Source: Chitinophaga sp. 180180018-3 (GTDB lineage: Bacteria; Bacteroidota; Bacteroidia; Chitinophagales; Chitinophagaceae). From it: a stretch of 64,000 nt of DNA. A program made the position numbers and the translations under genes. The notes beneath the pieces are model-generated. The model searched no databases. It was not told the DNA's origin and saw nothing but the letters and a program-made list of their open reading frames with translations. The stretch lies in the NCBI RefSeq assembly GCF_037893185.1, contig NZ_CP140772.1, positions 7,060,001 to 7,124,000 of the forward strand. Direction: 5' to 3'. Below, in pieces: positions 34,141-44,547 of the stretch (positions are counted from its first letter, which is position 1; each line of letters begins with the position of its first letter).

Positions 34141-35571
34141 TTAGGCGTACTGACGCTGCAGCAGGTCAGGATACTGCTCACTCACTTTCAATATCAACTC
34201 ACCAAACAAAGTATTCACCCAGGCAAACCAGGGCCGCGTGAATTTGGTTGGGTCATCCTTCTGATAAGATTCATGAATAAAACCGGTTTCCCCGTCTGTA
34301 TTACGGAGGGTTTTGATACAGCCGGCTATTTCTTCCTTATCGTGACTGGTCAGTGCCCTCATGATAATACTCATTGGCCAGATGTAATCAGGTCCGGTAT
34401 GTGGACTTCCAACACCATCGCCATATTTACCGCGGTAGAACCAGGGCTGGAAATTACTCCAAACAAAATGACGGGATGCCTGATATAGTGGGTCGTCGAT
34501 GCCGGTATAGCCCAGATAAGGGATAGAAAGCAGGCTCGGAACATTCGTATCATCGAGGAAGAGGCGGTTACCGAAACCATCCACTTCGAAACCATACATA
34601 TTGCCCAGCTTCGGATGATCAACGATGGCATAGGCTTTAATGGCACGGTCTACCTCATCGGCCAGCATGGTACACTCACCGGCAAAAGCAGTGTCTTTAT
34701 AAATAGTGCTGCTTATCTCCGCTAGCTGACGCAGTGATACCACTGCGAACATATTGGAAGGAATCAGGAACGGGAATACCGTAGCATCATCAGATGGCCG
34801 GAAGATGGAAACAATAAGTCCTACAGGCGACATAGGCGCACCCCACCCACTGTTGGGTACCGTATCCGATTGCACGGCAGTAATACGCTGAAACTTATAA
34901 GGGCCTCTGCTTTCCTTACGTTGCTGTTCTTTGAATGTTTTGACGATCAGCTGGGCAGCCTGTTTATATTTGCTGTCGAACGGCGTATTGTCGCCACTGA
35001 TCTTCCAGTAGTTATATGCCAGGCGTACCGGATAACACAGGGAATCGATCTCCCATTTACGCTCATGCAATTCGGGTTTCATCTCGGTAAGATCTTTATC
35101 CCATTCGCTACCGGTAGGCCCTTCATTAAATGCGTTGGCATAAGGATCAATGAGTATACATTTTGTTTGCCGGTTGATTACTCCTACTATCATGTCTTTC
35201 AGCTTCGTATCTTCTTTTACCAGCGGCAGGTAAGGCCATACCTGGGCGGAAGAATCGCGCAGCCACATGGCATTGATATCGCCGGTGATCACGAAGGTAT
35301 CCGGCTTGCCATTATCCGATTTGTACTTAACCGTAGTATCAAGCGTATTGGGGAAACAGTTTTCAAATAACCACCCCAGTTTGGGGTCTGCGATCTGAGA
35401 TTTCACCTTTGCAATAGTCTTCTCCACCGCTTCACTGGTGAATTTCCGCTTTGCCAGCGGCGGGCGTTTGGTGGTATACCCATTCCAGCCGAATACGGTT
35501 TTGGGCAGTCCCAGCCCAACAGCACCTGCTACAAGAGCGCTGTTTTTAAGAAAGTCTCTTCTTGCAACCAT
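34141..35571 (-). CDS. GH125 exo-alpha-mannosidase-like protein
   Basis: A 476-residue protein of the DUF1237/GH125 family, metal-independent alpha-1,6-mannosidases with an (alpha/alpha)6 barrel. It has a twin-arginine-like signal (RRDFLKNSALVAGAVGLGLP). Family landmarks are NCFPNTLDTTVKY, ITGDINAMWLRDSSAQVWPYL near residue 95 and DPYANAFNEGPTGSEW. It would trim mannose from glycans in the periplasm. No SusC/SusD or other glycan-use genes are nearby, so it is not in a recognisable utilisation locus. Confidence 0.87.
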   Translation of the reverse strand: MVARRDFLKNSALVAGAVGLGLPKTVFGWNGYTTKRPPLAKRKFTSEAVEKTIAKVKSQIADPKLGWLFENCFPNTLDTTVKYKSDNGKPDTFVITGDINAMWLRDSSAQVWPYLPLVKEDTKLKDMIVGVINRQTKCILIDPYANAFNEGPTGSEWDKDLTEMKPELHERKWEIDSLCYPVRLAYNYWKISGDNTPFDSKYKQAAQLIVKTFKEQQRKESRGPYKFQRITAVQSDTVPNSGWGAPMSPVGLIVSIFRPSDDATVFPFLIPSNMFAVVSLRQLAEISSTIYKDTAFAGECTMLADEVDRAIKAYAIVDHPKLGNMYGFEVDGFGNRLFLDDTNVPSLLSIPYLGYTGIDDPLYQASRHFVWSNFQPWFYRGKYGDGVGSPHTGPDYIWPMSIIMRALTSHDKEEIAGCIKTLRNTDGETGFIHESYQKDDPTKFTRPWFAWVNTLFGELILKVSEQYPDLLQRQYA

Positions 35572-35659
35572 AACGTTTTTGAATTTTAGGAACCCCTAAA
35601 ATATAAAAGATTTCTTGATTTGCTAAACCGTTTTAGTCTTTGGGGGTTAGTCTTTGGTC

Positions 35660-35716
35660 TATAGTTAAATGCAGCGGAAATTACATACGTTATAATCTCC
35701 GCTGCATTTAACTATA
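35660..35716 (-). terminator. Inverted repeat terminator after icmF
   Basis: Arms TATAGTTAAATGCAGCGGA and the complement (one mismatch beyond), with a loop of about 10 nt, 8 bp past the icmF stop. The ATGCAGCGGA core recurs in the hairpin at 46462-46518. Confidence 0.7.
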
Positions 35717-35723
35717 AAGCTAT

Positions 35724-38700
35724 TTACATATTCCTTCTATACTGGCCTCCCACTTCATACAAGGCATGTGTAATCTGCCCCAGGGAACAGTGTTTCACGG
35801 TTTCCATCAGTTCGGCAAAGAGGTTGCCGTTATTCACAGCTACCTGCTGCAGCTGTTTCAGTGCAGCCGTACTTTTTTGTTGGTGCCGCTGCTGGAACGC
35901 CTCCAGTGTTCTGATCTGAAACTCCTTCTCTTCTGTTGTAGAGCGGATTACCTCGGCAGGTATAATAGTAGGAGATCCATTCTTATTCAGGAAAGTATTC
36001 ACCCCTACAATCGGGTATTCGCCCGTATGTTTCAGCGATTCATAATAGAGGCTTTCTTCCTGTATCTTGTTACGCTGATACATTCTTTCCATCGCGCCCA
36101 GCACACCACCTCTTTCGGTGATACGGTTGAATTCTGCCAGCACGGCTTCTTCCACCAGGTCGGTCAGTTCCTCGATAAAGAAAGCCCCCTGAACCGGGTT
36201 TTCATTTTTAGCAGTGCCCAATTCGCGGTTAATGATCAGCTGTATAGCCATGGCCCTTCTTACGCTTTCCTCGGTAGGCGTGGTAATGGCCTCGTCGTAG
36301 GCGTTGGTGTGCAGGGAGTTACAGTTGTCGTAGATTGCATACAACGCCTGCAGTGTGGTACGGATATCGTTGAAGTCGATCTCCTGTGCGTGCAGGCTCC
36401 GGCCCGACGTCTGGATATGATATTTCAGCTTCTGCGAGCGGTCGTTTCCTTTATACCTGTATTTGATTGCTTTGGCCCAGATACGGCGGGCAACCCGGCC
36501 AATCACGGCGTATTCGGGATCCATTCCGTTACTGAAGAAAAACGACAGATTAGGCGCAAAATCGTCGATGTGCATGCCTCTGCTGAGGTAGTATTCCACA
36601 TAGGTGAATCCATTGGCCAGCGTAAACGCCAACTGGGTAATAGGATTGGCGCCTGCTTCTGCAATATGATATCCGGAAATACTTACGGAATAGAAGTTCC
36701 GTACTTTCTGTCCGATGAAATATTCCTGTACATCTCCCATTAGTTTCAGGGCAAATTCCGTTGAGAAAATACAGGTATTCTGCGCCTGGTCTTCCTTCAG
36801 AATATCGGCCTGCACAGTACCGCGTACAGTACTCAGCGCATAGGCTTTTATCTTTTCATAAACTTCCCTCTCCAGCACTTCATCTCCGGAAATGCCCAGC
36901 AGGGCGAGTCCCAGTCCGTCGTTACCGGCTGGTAACTCTCCGTTATAATGTGGCAGTGGATGGTCCCTGAATTTTTCGCGTATCTGCGCAGCTACTTTTT
37001 CGGTAAGTCCGTTTTCCCGGATATATTTTTCACATTGCTGATCGATGGCAGCATTCATGAAAAAGGCCAGGAGTATAGGCGCAGGGCCGTTGATCGTCAT
37101 AGATACCGAAGTTTTGGGATCACAGAGATCAAAACCGCTGTACAGCTTTTTTGCATCGTCCACTGTAGCGATGCTCACACCGGAATTGCCGACTTTACCA
37201 TAGATATCCGGGCGCACCGCGGGATCTTCGCCATAGAGGGTAACACTGTCGAATGCCGTCGACAATCGCTTTGCCGGCTGATCGAGCGATACATAGTGAA
37301 ATCGTTTATTGGTTCTTTCCGGACCGCCTTCTCCGGCAAACATACGGGTCGGGTCTTCCCCTTCCCTTTTCAGCGGGAATACGCCGGCGGCGTAAGGGAA
37401 TTCTCCCGGCAGGTTCTCCGTCAGCTGCCAGCGCAGGATATCGCCCCAATCGTTATACTTAGGTAGTGTTACTTTGGGGATACGGCTATGGCTCAGGCTT
37501 TCAGTAAAGAGAGGCAGTTTGATTACCTTATCTCTCACCTGAAATTCATAAAAATCAGCGCTGAATTTCTTCACTACCGCCGGCCATTCATCTATCAGCT
37601 TTTTACATTCCGGATGCAATGATTTTTCCAGGTGGGCTTTCACGTCAGCCAATACAGCAGCATGGGAAGGCTGCATGCTGATCACTCCTTCCACCTGATA
37701 AAGCTGAGTGGCCAGCTTGCATTGCTCATCCACCCATTTACTATAATCGGCAATGGCTTCAGATATTTCAGCCAGGTAACGTACTCTTGCCGGTGGAATG
37801 ATCTGGGATTTTGTAGAGGTAGATTTCACCGCCTCATGTTCCAATGGGCCAAATGCTGCGCCTGTTTTCTCTTCCACTTTCTCCATCACCTTTTCAAACA
37901 GCAGGTTGATTCCGGGATCATTGAACTGGGATGCAATAGAGCCAACTACAGGCAGCTCATCTTCTTTGGCGGTCCAGAGATTATGGTTCCGTTTATATTG
38001 CTTGCGCACATCGTGCAGGGCATCGAGCGCACCGGCCTTGTCGAATTTATTGATCGCAATTACATCGGCATAATCCAGCATATTGATCTTCTCCAGCTGG
38101 GAAGCAGCCCCATATTCGGGCGTCATCACATAGAGCGATACATCGCAGTAGTCTGTAATAGCGGTGTCGCTTTGTCCTATACCGGAGGTTTCGAGGATGA
38201 TAAAATCAAATGCTGCCAGGCGGCAGATATCAATGGCTTCCTGTATATGCTCGCTGATGGCCTTATCGCTTTCGCGGGTAGCCAGGGAGCGCATATAAGC
38301 CCGGGGATGATGGATGGAGTTCATGCGGATACGATCGCCCAGTAAGGCGCCACCGGTTTTCTTTTTAGAGGGATCCACCGATATAACCGCTACTGTTTTA
38401 TCCTGGCTGTGGTTCAGGAAACGGCGCACCAGCTCATCCGTCACACTGCTTTTACCTGCCCCGCCGGTACCGGTAATACCCAATACGGGCGACTTTTCCC
38501 GATCGGCCAGTGTAATATGGGCACCGGAAGTACTATCTACTGCCACGGCGGCTCTCGATTTTTGTCCGCTTAAAAGAGACACCGGCATATCGTTTTCTGC
38601 CAGGCTGATGGCACGCGCAATTACTTTCGGGTTCTTATCCTGCTGCAACCGGGCCACATCTTCTTCGCTGCCTGCAGGCAATGGTTTCACAGGTACATCA

Positions 38701-39116
38701 CATTGCCGGATCAGGTCTTCGATCATCCCTTCCAACCCCATCTGCCTGCCATCATCCGGCGAATAAAGACGGGCTATACCATACGCATGTAATTCTGCTA
38801 TTTCTGTTGGCAGGATTGTTCCTCCACCCCCACCAAATATTTTAATATGCCCGCAACCTTTCTGCTGCAGGAGATCATACATATATTTAAAAAACTCCAC
38901 ATGCCCACCCTGGTAAGAAGTTACGGCTATTCCCTGTGCGTCTTCCTGTATCGCGCAATCCACAATCTCTGCGGCCGATCGGTTATGTCCGAGGTGAATA
39001 ACTTCGGCTCCTTTTGCCTGCATGATGCGCCGCATAATATTGATCGCTGCATCATGACCATCAAACAGCGCTGCTGCGGTAACAATCCGTACCTTATGTT
39101 GAGGTGTATAAGACAT
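35724..39116 (-). CDS. icmF: Fused isobutyryl-CoA mutase IcmF (B12 domain, G-protein chaperone, mutase)
   Basis: A 1130-residue fusion. Residues 1-140 bind adenosylcobalamin ([19 protein letters not shown], with the cobalt-ligating His, and [11 protein letters not shown]). Residues about 205-420 are a MeaB-like GTPase ([44 protein letters not shown]). Residues about 560-1130 form the acyl-CoA mutase barrel ([62 protein letters not shown]). It interconverts isobutyryl-CoA and n-butyryl-CoA, and some members act on related acyl-CoAs. The G-protein part loads and protects the cofactor. It is a single gene with its own terminator. Confidence 0.93.
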   Translation of the reverse strand: MSYTPQHKVRIVTAAALFDGHDAAINIMRRIMQAKGAEVIHLGHNRSAAEIVDCAIQEDAQGIAVTSYQGGHVEFFKYMYDLLQQKGCGHIKIFGGGGGTILPTEIAELHAYGIARLYSPDDGRQMGLEGMIEDLIRQCDVPVKPLPAGSEEDVARLQQDKNPKVIARAISLAENDMPVSLLSGQKSRAAVAVDSTSGAHITLADREKSPVLGITGTGGAGKSSVTDELVRRFLNHSQDKTVAVISVDPSKKKTGGALLGDRIRMNSIHHPRAYMRSLATRESDKAISEHIQEAIDICRLAAFDFIILETSGIGQSDTAITDYCDVSLYVMTPEYGAASQLEKINMLDYADVIAINKFDKAGALDALHDVRKQYKRNHNLWTAKEDELPVVGSIASQFNDPGINLLFEKVMEKVEEKTGAAFGPLEHEAVKSTSTKSQIIPPARVRYLAEISEAIADYSKWVDEQCKLATQLYQVEGVISMQPSHAAVLADVKAHLEKSLHPECKKLIDEWPAVVKKFSADFYEFQVRDKVIKLPLFTESLSHSRIPKVTLPKYNDWGDILRWQLTENLPGEFPYAAGVFPLKREGEDPTRMFAGEGGPERTNKRFHYVSLDQPAKRLSTAFDSVTLYGEDPAVRPDIYGKVGNSGVSIATVDDAKKLYSGFDLCDPKTSVSMTINGPAPILLAFFMNAAIDQQCEKYIRENGLTEKVAAQIREKFRDHPLPHYNGELPAGNDGLGLALLGISGDEVLEREVYEKIKAYALSTVRGTVQADILKEDQAQNTCIFSTEFALKLMGDVQEYFIGQKVRNFYSVSISGYHIAEAGANPITQLAFTLANGFTYVEYYLSRGMHIDDFAPNLSFFFSNGMDPEYAVIGRVARRIWAKAIKYRYKGNDRSQKLKYHIQTSGRSLHAQEIDFNDIRTTLQALYAIYDNCNSLHTNAYDEAITTPTEESVRRAMAIQLIINRELGTAKNENPVQGAFFIEELTDLVEEAVLAEFNRITERGGVLGAMERMYQRNKIQEESLYYESLKHTGEYPIVGVNTFLNKNGSPTIIPAEVIRSTTEEKEFQIRTLEAFQQRHQQKSTAALKQLQQVAVNNGNLFAELMETVKHCSLGQITHALYEVGGQYRRNM

Positions 39117-39715
39117 AAAAAATTGCTTTTATCCAGATCTGGCAAGTTACGGAAAAAGCAGCTGAACTGCCGTGCCTGCACGGGTTTTAACAGAATTAGA
39201 ATTGATTGAACGGTATTAGGATACTGTTGGAAATTTTTTAACCGATTGCCCGGCGGCTTAGTTTTTGCCTAAAACAACTTTCCCTTGTACATCGTCTGCA
39301 CAAGGGAAAGATAATAGTAAAGACACAAGGCAGTAATGCTTCGCAGTCTTATGTTTCATAACGTGGAACTATAAAATCAAACTATATAATGATTTTCTAG
39401 TTATTCAAACTTTTTTATTGGAATTTTTCTACATACGGCAATAAACAAACGAAAAAAAACTTCAGCGAAATAGTCTGGTAATTTTGGTTTTGTCCTGTTT
39501 AAAAAATATTGCTTTATAGGATGTGTATATCTTACACAATCTTACTTAAATTTTTGTTAAAAACAAACTTTTTTTTCTTTTTCTGTAGAAAATTAACAGG
39601 ATGGGATATGGAGAAAGCGGTCCGGCCGGATTCCCTTTACTGCAAAGGGTTCCAGGGAAAATCAGCTGTAAATTTATGGCGGTCGGGAGATAGAAAACTG
39701 CTACAGTGGCGGCTA
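39117..39715. other. Intergenic region with one strong hairpin
   Basis: About 600 bp between two minus-strand genes. Apart from the hairpin at 39278-39310, I see AT-rich sequence at 39360-39600 and no convincing gene. Short plus-strand frames near 39509-39781 overlap the Nudix-like gene and look like chance. Confidence 0.5.
39278..39310. terminator. Hairpin upstream of icmF
   Basis: Perfect 11-bp arms CTTTCCCTTGT/ACAAGGGAAAG around an 11-nt loop. There is no long T-run, and it lies about 160 bp before the icmF start, so it may be a leader structure or a remnant terminator. Confidence 0.45.
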
Positions 39716-40438
39716 TCAGAAGCCGATGCCCAGATAGCGCTTCTTGCGTTGCTCGTACTTGTCGAAATTAAACTTGTATAACCTGGCCGGCCGGTGAGGT
39801 ACGTCTGCCTCTTCTTCATTCAGATCCAGCAGCAGGTCCATCGACAGGAACTTCTTTCTGAAGTTACGGCGGTCAAGTTCCATATCCAGGATCGCTTCAT
39901 AAAGGTTTTGTAGTTCACGGAGGGAGAACTTCCGGGGTAACAGGTTGAAGCCTATTGGTTGTACCATCACCTGTTGTTTCAGGCGCTCGTGGCAGGTATC
40001 CAGGATCTGTTTATGATCGAAGGCCATTTCTTTCACCTCTTTAACGCTGTGCCAGTGCAGTTCGTTGTTGCTGAGCTTTAATTCCACATGAGCGATATTG
40101 ACGAGAGAATAATACGCCACGGTGATCACTCTTCCCGCAGGATGACGCTGAACTTCTCCGAAGGTCTGTACCTGCTCCATGTACAGGTTTTCCAGCCCTG
40201 TCCGGTCTTTCAGTACGCGATAAGCTGCAGCATCCAACTCTTCATCGGGGCGCACGATATCACCCAGCAGCGACCATTTCCCTTTGAATTCTTTCAGGTC
40301 AGATTTGATCAGGAGTACTTTCAGTTCATCGTTATTGAATCCGAAAATGACACAGTCAACCGAAATGGCGACTTTGAAATAGTCCTTTATTTCAACAAGG
40401 TGCGTGTTGATGTTTTTGGTGTAAACAGAAGAAATCAT
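39716..40438 (-). CDS. Nudix-like transcriptional regulator (NrtR/AraR type)
   Basis: A 240-residue protein with an N-terminal Nudix fold (residues 20-150) and a C-terminal winged-helix region (QPIGFNLLPRKFSLRELQNLYEAIL, residues 155-235). The Nudix box reads GDIVRPDEELDAAAYRVLKDRTGL: the REUxEE catalytic glutamates are lost (RVLKDR), so hydrolysis is unlikely. This fits the NrtR/AraR group, in which a dead or modified Nudix domain senses a nucleotide or sugar metabolite and the winged helix binds DNA. It is divergent from ligA across 162 bp. Its target is not evident, but NAD metabolism is a classic one for NrtR. Confidence 0.8.
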   Translation of the reverse strand: MISSVYTKNINTHLVEIKDYFKVAISVDCVIFGFNNDELKVLLIKSDLKEFKGKWSLLGDIVRPDEELDAAAYRVLKDRTGLENLYMEQVQTFGEVQRHPAGRVITVAYYSLVNIAHVELKLSNNELHWHSVKEVKEMAFDHKQILDTCHERLKQQVMVQPIGFNLLPRKFSLRELQNLYEAILDMELDRRNFRKKFLSMDLLLDLNEEEADVPHRPARLYKFNFDKYEQRKKRYLGIGF

Positions 40439-40600
40439 AAGGAACGTGGAATTACAGTAAACCGACTTTAATGATTACGCGGATCTACATTCAAATGAAA
40501 GAAAAAAAAAGCATATTTAAAACAAAAAAATACTGATTTTTTCAGACAGCCCTCCCTAACCTGAAAGATAAGTTTAAATTTACGGTTCAGTTTTACTACT

Positions 40601-42709
40601 ATGTATACAAAGGAGATAGAAATAACCCTGACGCAGCTGGCCAAGGATCTGCTCAGTCACCTGCCACAACAGCAACTGCTCAGTAACATTGATGAAACCC
40701 TGGATGCATTACGCCGTGTTATCAGCTATAACGACTGGCGTTACTATGTACAAAGCGACCCGGTGATCAGTGATTACGAATACGACCAGTTGTTTGCCTG
40801 GCTGAAGAAGCTGGAACAGGAACATCCGGAGCTGGTGACAGCGGACTCTCCTACCCAGCGCGTAGCACAGGGGCTGACCAAGGAGTTTGTTACGGTACAA
40901 CACCTGGTACCGATGTTAAGCCTGGAAAACTCCTATAATGCAGATGACCTGCTCGACTGGGACAGGAAAGCGCGGGAAAGTTCCGGCCTGCATGAAATAG
41001 AATATTGTATAGAACCTAAATTCGACGGGGCTAGTATTTCCCTGATATATGAAAATGACCAACTCTCCCGGGGTGCCACCCGGGGCGACGGTGTTGCCGG
41101 CGAAGATATCACTACCAATATCCGGCAGATCAGGTCAATTCCGTTGTCGGCCAAATTCTCCAAATACGGTATACACCAGATAGAGATACGCGGGGAAGTA
41201 TTGATCAATAAAAACACTTTCAAAGCATTCAATGATAAGCGTATCGCCGAGAATCTCCCTCCCCTGGCCAATCCCCGCAATGCAGCATCCGGCTCATTGC
41301 GCATGGTGGACCCTAACGAAGTGGCCAAACGGGGGCTGGAAGCTTTTCTGTATCATATGAGCTATCATACGATGGATGCCGGCAAAACGGAACCAGAAGC
41401 ACTCCTTACCCATAGCGGCACGCTGGACCTGCTTTCCACGCTTGGCTTCCGCAGCCCGGCTAAAGAGAAAAAAGTAGTGAAAGGGATCCAGGCAGTGATC
41501 GATTATTGCCTGTGGTTTGAAACAGAAAGAGATAATCTTCCGTACGAGATCGATGGCATGGTCATCAAAGTAAACGACTACGAACTGCAGGACAAACTGG
41601 GTATGACCACGCATCACCCGCGCTGGGCGATTGCCTATAAATTCAAGGCCCGTCAGGCTACCAGTAAGCTGCGCGCCGTGGAGTTCCAGGTAGGCCGCAC
41701 CGGCTCCGTGACGCCTGTTGCGAAGATAGACCCCGTACCCATCGGAGGTGTAACGGTAGGCTCTATTTCCCTGTTCAATGAAGATGTGATCCGGGAAAAA
41801 GACCTGAAACTGGGCGATACCGTACTGGTAGAAAGAGCCGGTGATGTAATCCCTTATATTGTAAAATCCGTTGCCGACCTGCGGGACGGCAGCGAACAAA
41901 CAATCATATTCCCCACCCATTGCCCGGTATGTAACGATAAGCTGGTGAAGCCCGAAGGCGAAAGTGTGTGGCGTTGTACCAATATCAACTGCGAGGCGCA
42001 GGTGGTAGAAAGAATGATACACTTCGTGAGCAAGGATGCCATGGACATCAAGAGCTTCGGTGAAAGCAACGTAAAGAAGTTCTTCTCCCTGGGCTTACTG
42101 AAAGACATTCCGGGCATCTATGAACTCGACTTCGAAAAGATCGGCACACTGGAGGGCTTTGGGAAGAAGTCGCTGACCAACCTCGAAAGCGCCATTGAGC
42201 AATCGAAAACGCAACCACTGCACCGGCTGATATTCGGACTTGGTATCCGTTACGTTGGTGAAACCACCGCCAAAACGCTCGCCAATGCCGTGACTAATAT
42301 CATGGACCTGCAAAACTGGACCGAGGAACAGATCCTGGCGCTGGAAGATATAGGCCCTAAAGTGGCTGGTTCCATCCGTTTATTCTTCTCCAACAACGAT
42401 AACATAGCCATGTTGCAAAAACTGGCATCATTAGGTATCAATATGGAGAATGCGAAAAAAGCTACCAGTGTATCGGGTAACCTCAACGGCCAAACGTTTT
42501 TGTTCACCGGCACATTGCATAAACTGAAACGCAGCGAAGCAGAGGAAATGGTAGAACAGGAAGGAGGCAAAATTATGAGTGGGGTAAGCAGCAAACTCAA
42601 CTACCTCGTGGTGGGCGACGATGCAGGCAGCAAGCTGGAAAAAGCCAAAAAGATCAATACTATCAAGATCTTGTCGGAAGATGAATTCCTGGCGATGATT
42701 AACAAATAG
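40601..42709 (+). CDS. ligA: NAD-dependent DNA ligase
   Basis: A 702-residue bacterial DNA ligase that seals nicks in replication and repair using NAD. It has domain Ia (DWRYYVQSDPVISDYEYDQLF), the adenylation domain with nucleophile Lys140 in IEPKFDGASISLIY, the OB-fold (VGRTGSVTPVAKIDPV), a four-cysteine zinc finger (CPVCNDKL and CTNINCEAQ), helix-hairpin-helix repeats (LEGFGKKSLTNL, LEDIGPKVAGSI) and a C-terminal BRCT domain (GQTFLFTGTLHKLKRSEAEE). It is full length. It is divergently arranged with the Nudix-like regulator. Confidence 0.97.
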   Translation: MYTKEIEITLTQLAKDLLSHLPQQQLLSNIDETLDALRRVISYNDWRYYVQSDPVISDYEYDQLFAWLKKLEQEHPELVTADSPTQRVAQGLTKEFVTVQHLVPMLSLENSYNADDLLDWDRKARESSGLHEIEYCIEPKFDGASISLIYENDQLSRGATRGDGVAGEDITTNIRQIRSIPLSAKFSKYGIHQIEIRGEVLINKNTFKAFNDKRIAENLPPLANPRNAASGSLRMVDPNEVAKRGLEAFLYHMSYHTMDAGKTEPEALLTHSGTLDLLSTLGFRSPAKEKKVVKGIQAVIDYCLWFETERDNLPYEIDGMVIKVNDYELQDKLGMTTHHPRWAIAYKFKARQATSKLRAVEFQVGRTGSVTPVAKIDPVPIGGVTVGSISLFNEDVIREKDLKLGDTVLVERAGDVIPYIVKSVADLRDGSEQTIIFPTHCPVCNDKLVKPEGESVWRCTNINCEAQVVERMIHFVSKDAMDIKSFGESNVKKFFSLGLLKDIPGIYELDFEKIGTLEGFGKKSLTNLESAIEQSKTQPLHRLIFGLGIRYVGETTAKTLANAVTNIMDLQNWTEEQILALEDIGPKVAGSIRLFFSNNDNIAMLQKLASLGINMENAKKATSVSGNLNGQTFLFTGTLHKLKRSEAEEMVEQEGGKIMSGVSSKLNYLVVGDDAGSKLEKAKKINTIKILSEDEFLAMINK

Positions 42710-42720
42710 AAAATATATTA

Positions 42721-42747
42721 GTTTCCGGAAGCAGTGCTTCCGGAAAC
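42721..42747. terminator. Hairpin between ligA and tadA
   Basis: Perfect 12-bp arms GTTTCCGGAAGC/GCTTCCGGAAAC around the loop AGT, 11 bp after the ligA stop. A T-run is lacking on the plus strand, so termination may be partial and tadA may be co-transcribed. Confidence 0.55.
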
Positions 42748-42771
42748 TGCGACTAAAAACTAAAAGCTGTT

Positions 42772-43209
42772 ATGTCTGACGAGCATTTTATGCGCCAGGC
42801 GCTGACAGAGGCCCGCAAAGCCTTTGAAGACGGAGAAGTGCCCATCGGCGCTGTAGTAGTAATGAACGAACGTATAATAGGGCGGGGTTACAACCATGTA
42901 GAGCGCCTGAACGATTGCACGGCGCATGCAGAGATGATAGCGCTTACTGCGGCATTCAATACACTGGGCAGCAAATATCTGATGGATGCTACATTATATG
43001 TGACGGTGGAGCCTTGTCTGATGTGCGCCGGCGCACTTTACTGGAGCAAAATCGGAAGGATTGTATATGCGGCTCCGGACGATAAAAACAGTTACCGGCG
43101 GTCTACCGGCGACCGGTCCCCGTTTCATCCGAAAACAAAACTGGAGGCCGGTCCGTGCAGGGAAGAAAGTCTGCAATTGATGAAAACTTTCTTTGAGCAG
43201 CGACGATAG
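42772..43209 (+). CDS. tadA: tRNA adenosine(34) deaminase-type cytidine/deoxycytidylate deaminase family protein
   Basis: A 145-residue zinc deaminase. The catalytic HAE motif is in CTAHAEMIALTAA and the PCxxC zinc motif is VEPCLMCAGALYWSKI. HFMRQALTEARKAFEDGEVPIGAVVV is the usual TadA N-terminus. It would convert A34 to inosine in tRNA-Arg, although guanine-deaminase relatives share this fold. Its TAG stop is directly followed by the convergent SPFH gene stop with no intervening base. Confidence 0.87.
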   Translation: MSDEHFMRQALTEARKAFEDGEVPIGAVVVMNERIIGRGYNHVERLNDCTAHAEMIALTAAFNTLGSKYLMDATLYVTVEPCLMCAGALYWSKIGRIVYAAPDDKNSYRRSTGDRSPFHPKTKLEAGPCREESLQLMKTFFEQRR

Positions 43210-44133
43210 TTATTTCTTTTCTGTCAGTTTATTCATTCCCATCATTTGGTGCATGGTATGTTCCATGCCTTCAGAGGAGCCATCCAGGAAGATTACATTC
43301 CCTTTGGAGTTTTCAGCGAAGTGTTTGATGGCTTCTGTCCACATAGAGAAAAGAATTACAGAGGTATCAAGATTCGCCTGCTGCATTTCCTTAGCTGCCA
43401 TGGTCATACCTTTAGCCACTTCTTCCCTGAATAAAGCCACCCCCATACCACGCAGCTGCGCAGCCTGACGTTCGGCTTCTGCTGCAATTTTGATGGCATT
43501 ACCATCCGCTTCTGCAGCTTTGGTTTTGGTGATCAGCAAGGCCTGCCCCTCATTTTCTGCGGCAGCTTTCAGGTTGTTCGAAGCAACTACCTGGGCCATC
43601 GACTTCATGATCACCTCATCAAAAGTGATATCATTCATTTGCAGATCCTGTAGGTGAAATCCCCATTCTTCCAGGGTTTTATCGATCTGCTCTTTTACAT
43701 GTTCTGTAATATCCCTCCGCAATCCCAATACTTCTGCCTGTCTTTTTGTAGCCACGAATCCACGGATAGAACCTTCGATAGTACGTACCAGTGCCTGCAT
43801 GAAGCTCCTGTCGTCCATGAACTTAAAAGCGACATTCTTAATGGTTTCTTCTTCCTGATTCCACACAGAATACAATAACATCGCTTTAAAATAAACATTG
43901 GCCTGATCGATAGTAATTGCCTGAAATTCCAGCTCCACGGATCTGTTCTGGATAGAGATTCTTTTAAAAACTTTTTCAATGACAGGAATCTTCCAGTTTA
44001 AACCAGGATACAACACCCGGTTATATTTACCGAAGATGGTAGTAACAGCAATATTACCCTGCTGCACCGTAACAAAGCTGGATAGCACCACAATAAGGAT
44101 CAGTACTATCAGTACACCAAGAAAAGGTCCCAT
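43210..44133 (-). CDS. SPFH/band 7 (stomatin-like) membrane protein
   Basis: A 307-residue protein with an N-terminal membrane segment (FLGVLIVLILIVVLSSFVTV) and an SPFH domain (residues 25-190, GNIAVTTIFGKYNRVLYPGLNWKIP). A helical, Ala/Glu-rich C-terminus includes AAAENEGQALLITKTKAAEADG, which favours oligomer formation. Such proteins form large membrane rings and often scaffold proteases. No partner such as NfeD is adjacent. Confidence 0.87.
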   Translation of the reverse strand: MGPFLGVLIVLILIVVLSSFVTVQQGNIAVTTIFGKYNRVLYPGLNWKIPVIEKVFKRISIQNRSVELEFQAITIDQANVYFKAMLLYSVWNQEEETIKNVAFKFMDDRSFMQALVRTIEGSIRGFVATKRQAEVLGLRRDITEHVKEQIDKTLEEWGFHLQDLQMNDITFDEVIMKSMAQVVASNNLKAAAENEGQALLITKTKAAEADGNAIKIAAEAERQAAQLRGMGVALFREEVAKGMTMAAKEMQQANLDTSVILFSMWTEAIKHFAENSKGNVIFLDGSSEGMEHTMHQMMGMNKLTEKK

Positions 44134-44337
44134 ATAACAATAGTTTAGGTAGGATTTCGGCTTAAATATAATGAAATAAAGGCAATAGGTTCTGCGCCTG
44201 CCATCATGGAAAGTTTCTCCAGCACCCTGGCTGCTTATCAGGTCAGCAATGGGTCTGTTGGTTCACTATATATAAAAACCTTAGGGTGCTGGTATTACAC
44301 GAAAGACGTTCCCGCAGTAAAAGCGCAGGTGCTCAGA

Positions 44338-44547
44338 CTATATCCGTTGCTTTCTTCTGAAGTAAATAAATACATCATCCAGTTCGATTTGCTTTAACTG
44401 GTAGGCCAGCCGTGTTCTCAGATCTTCCGTTTCATCTTTAATCTTCGTGTATTGATCTTTCAACACTTCATAACGCGCTACAATCTCCTCTGCGGTTGCA
44501 GTTTCCTCCAGTTGTAAAATATTAAATGCTCTTTCCTCGGTTATCAT
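44338..44547 (-). CDS. Small J-domain-like helical protein
   Basis: A 69-residue protein whose first half (ERAFNILQLEETATAEEIVARYEVLKDQY) follows the DnaJ pattern of helices I and II. The HPD tripeptide needed to stimulate DnaK is absent (KDQYTKIKDETEDL instead). It may be a degenerate J-like fold or simply a helical hairpin. It has good coding character and an ATG, and is separated from the SPFH gene start by 204 bp. Confidence 0.6.
   Translation of the reverse strand: MITEERAFNILQLEETATAEEIVARYEVLKDQYTKIKDETEDLRTRLAYQLKQIELDDVFIYFRRKQRI

Noticed and set aside
35724..36100. B12-binding motif of IcmF lacking the Gly of DxHxxG (DGHDAA)
   Set aside because: I considered this an anomaly, but [11 protein letters not shown] is the usual form in IcmF-type proteins.
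36948..37466. Long plus-strand open frames opposite icmF
   Set aside because: They are antisense shadows of a well-supported 1130-codon gene; their composition follows the opposite strand's codon pattern.
39509..39781. 90-residue plus-strand frame before and over the Nudix-like gene
   Set aside because: It overlaps the real gene antisense, starts with a poly-Phe run from an AT-rich tract, and has no family features.
42721..42747. Hairpin as proof that ligA and tadA are separate transcripts
   Set aside because: The stem is strong but there is no T-run on the plus strand, so termination is not established.
43207..43212. Directly abutting convergent stop codons of tadA and the SPFH gene
   Set aside because: Tight convergent ends are common in compact bacterial genomes and need no special explanation.
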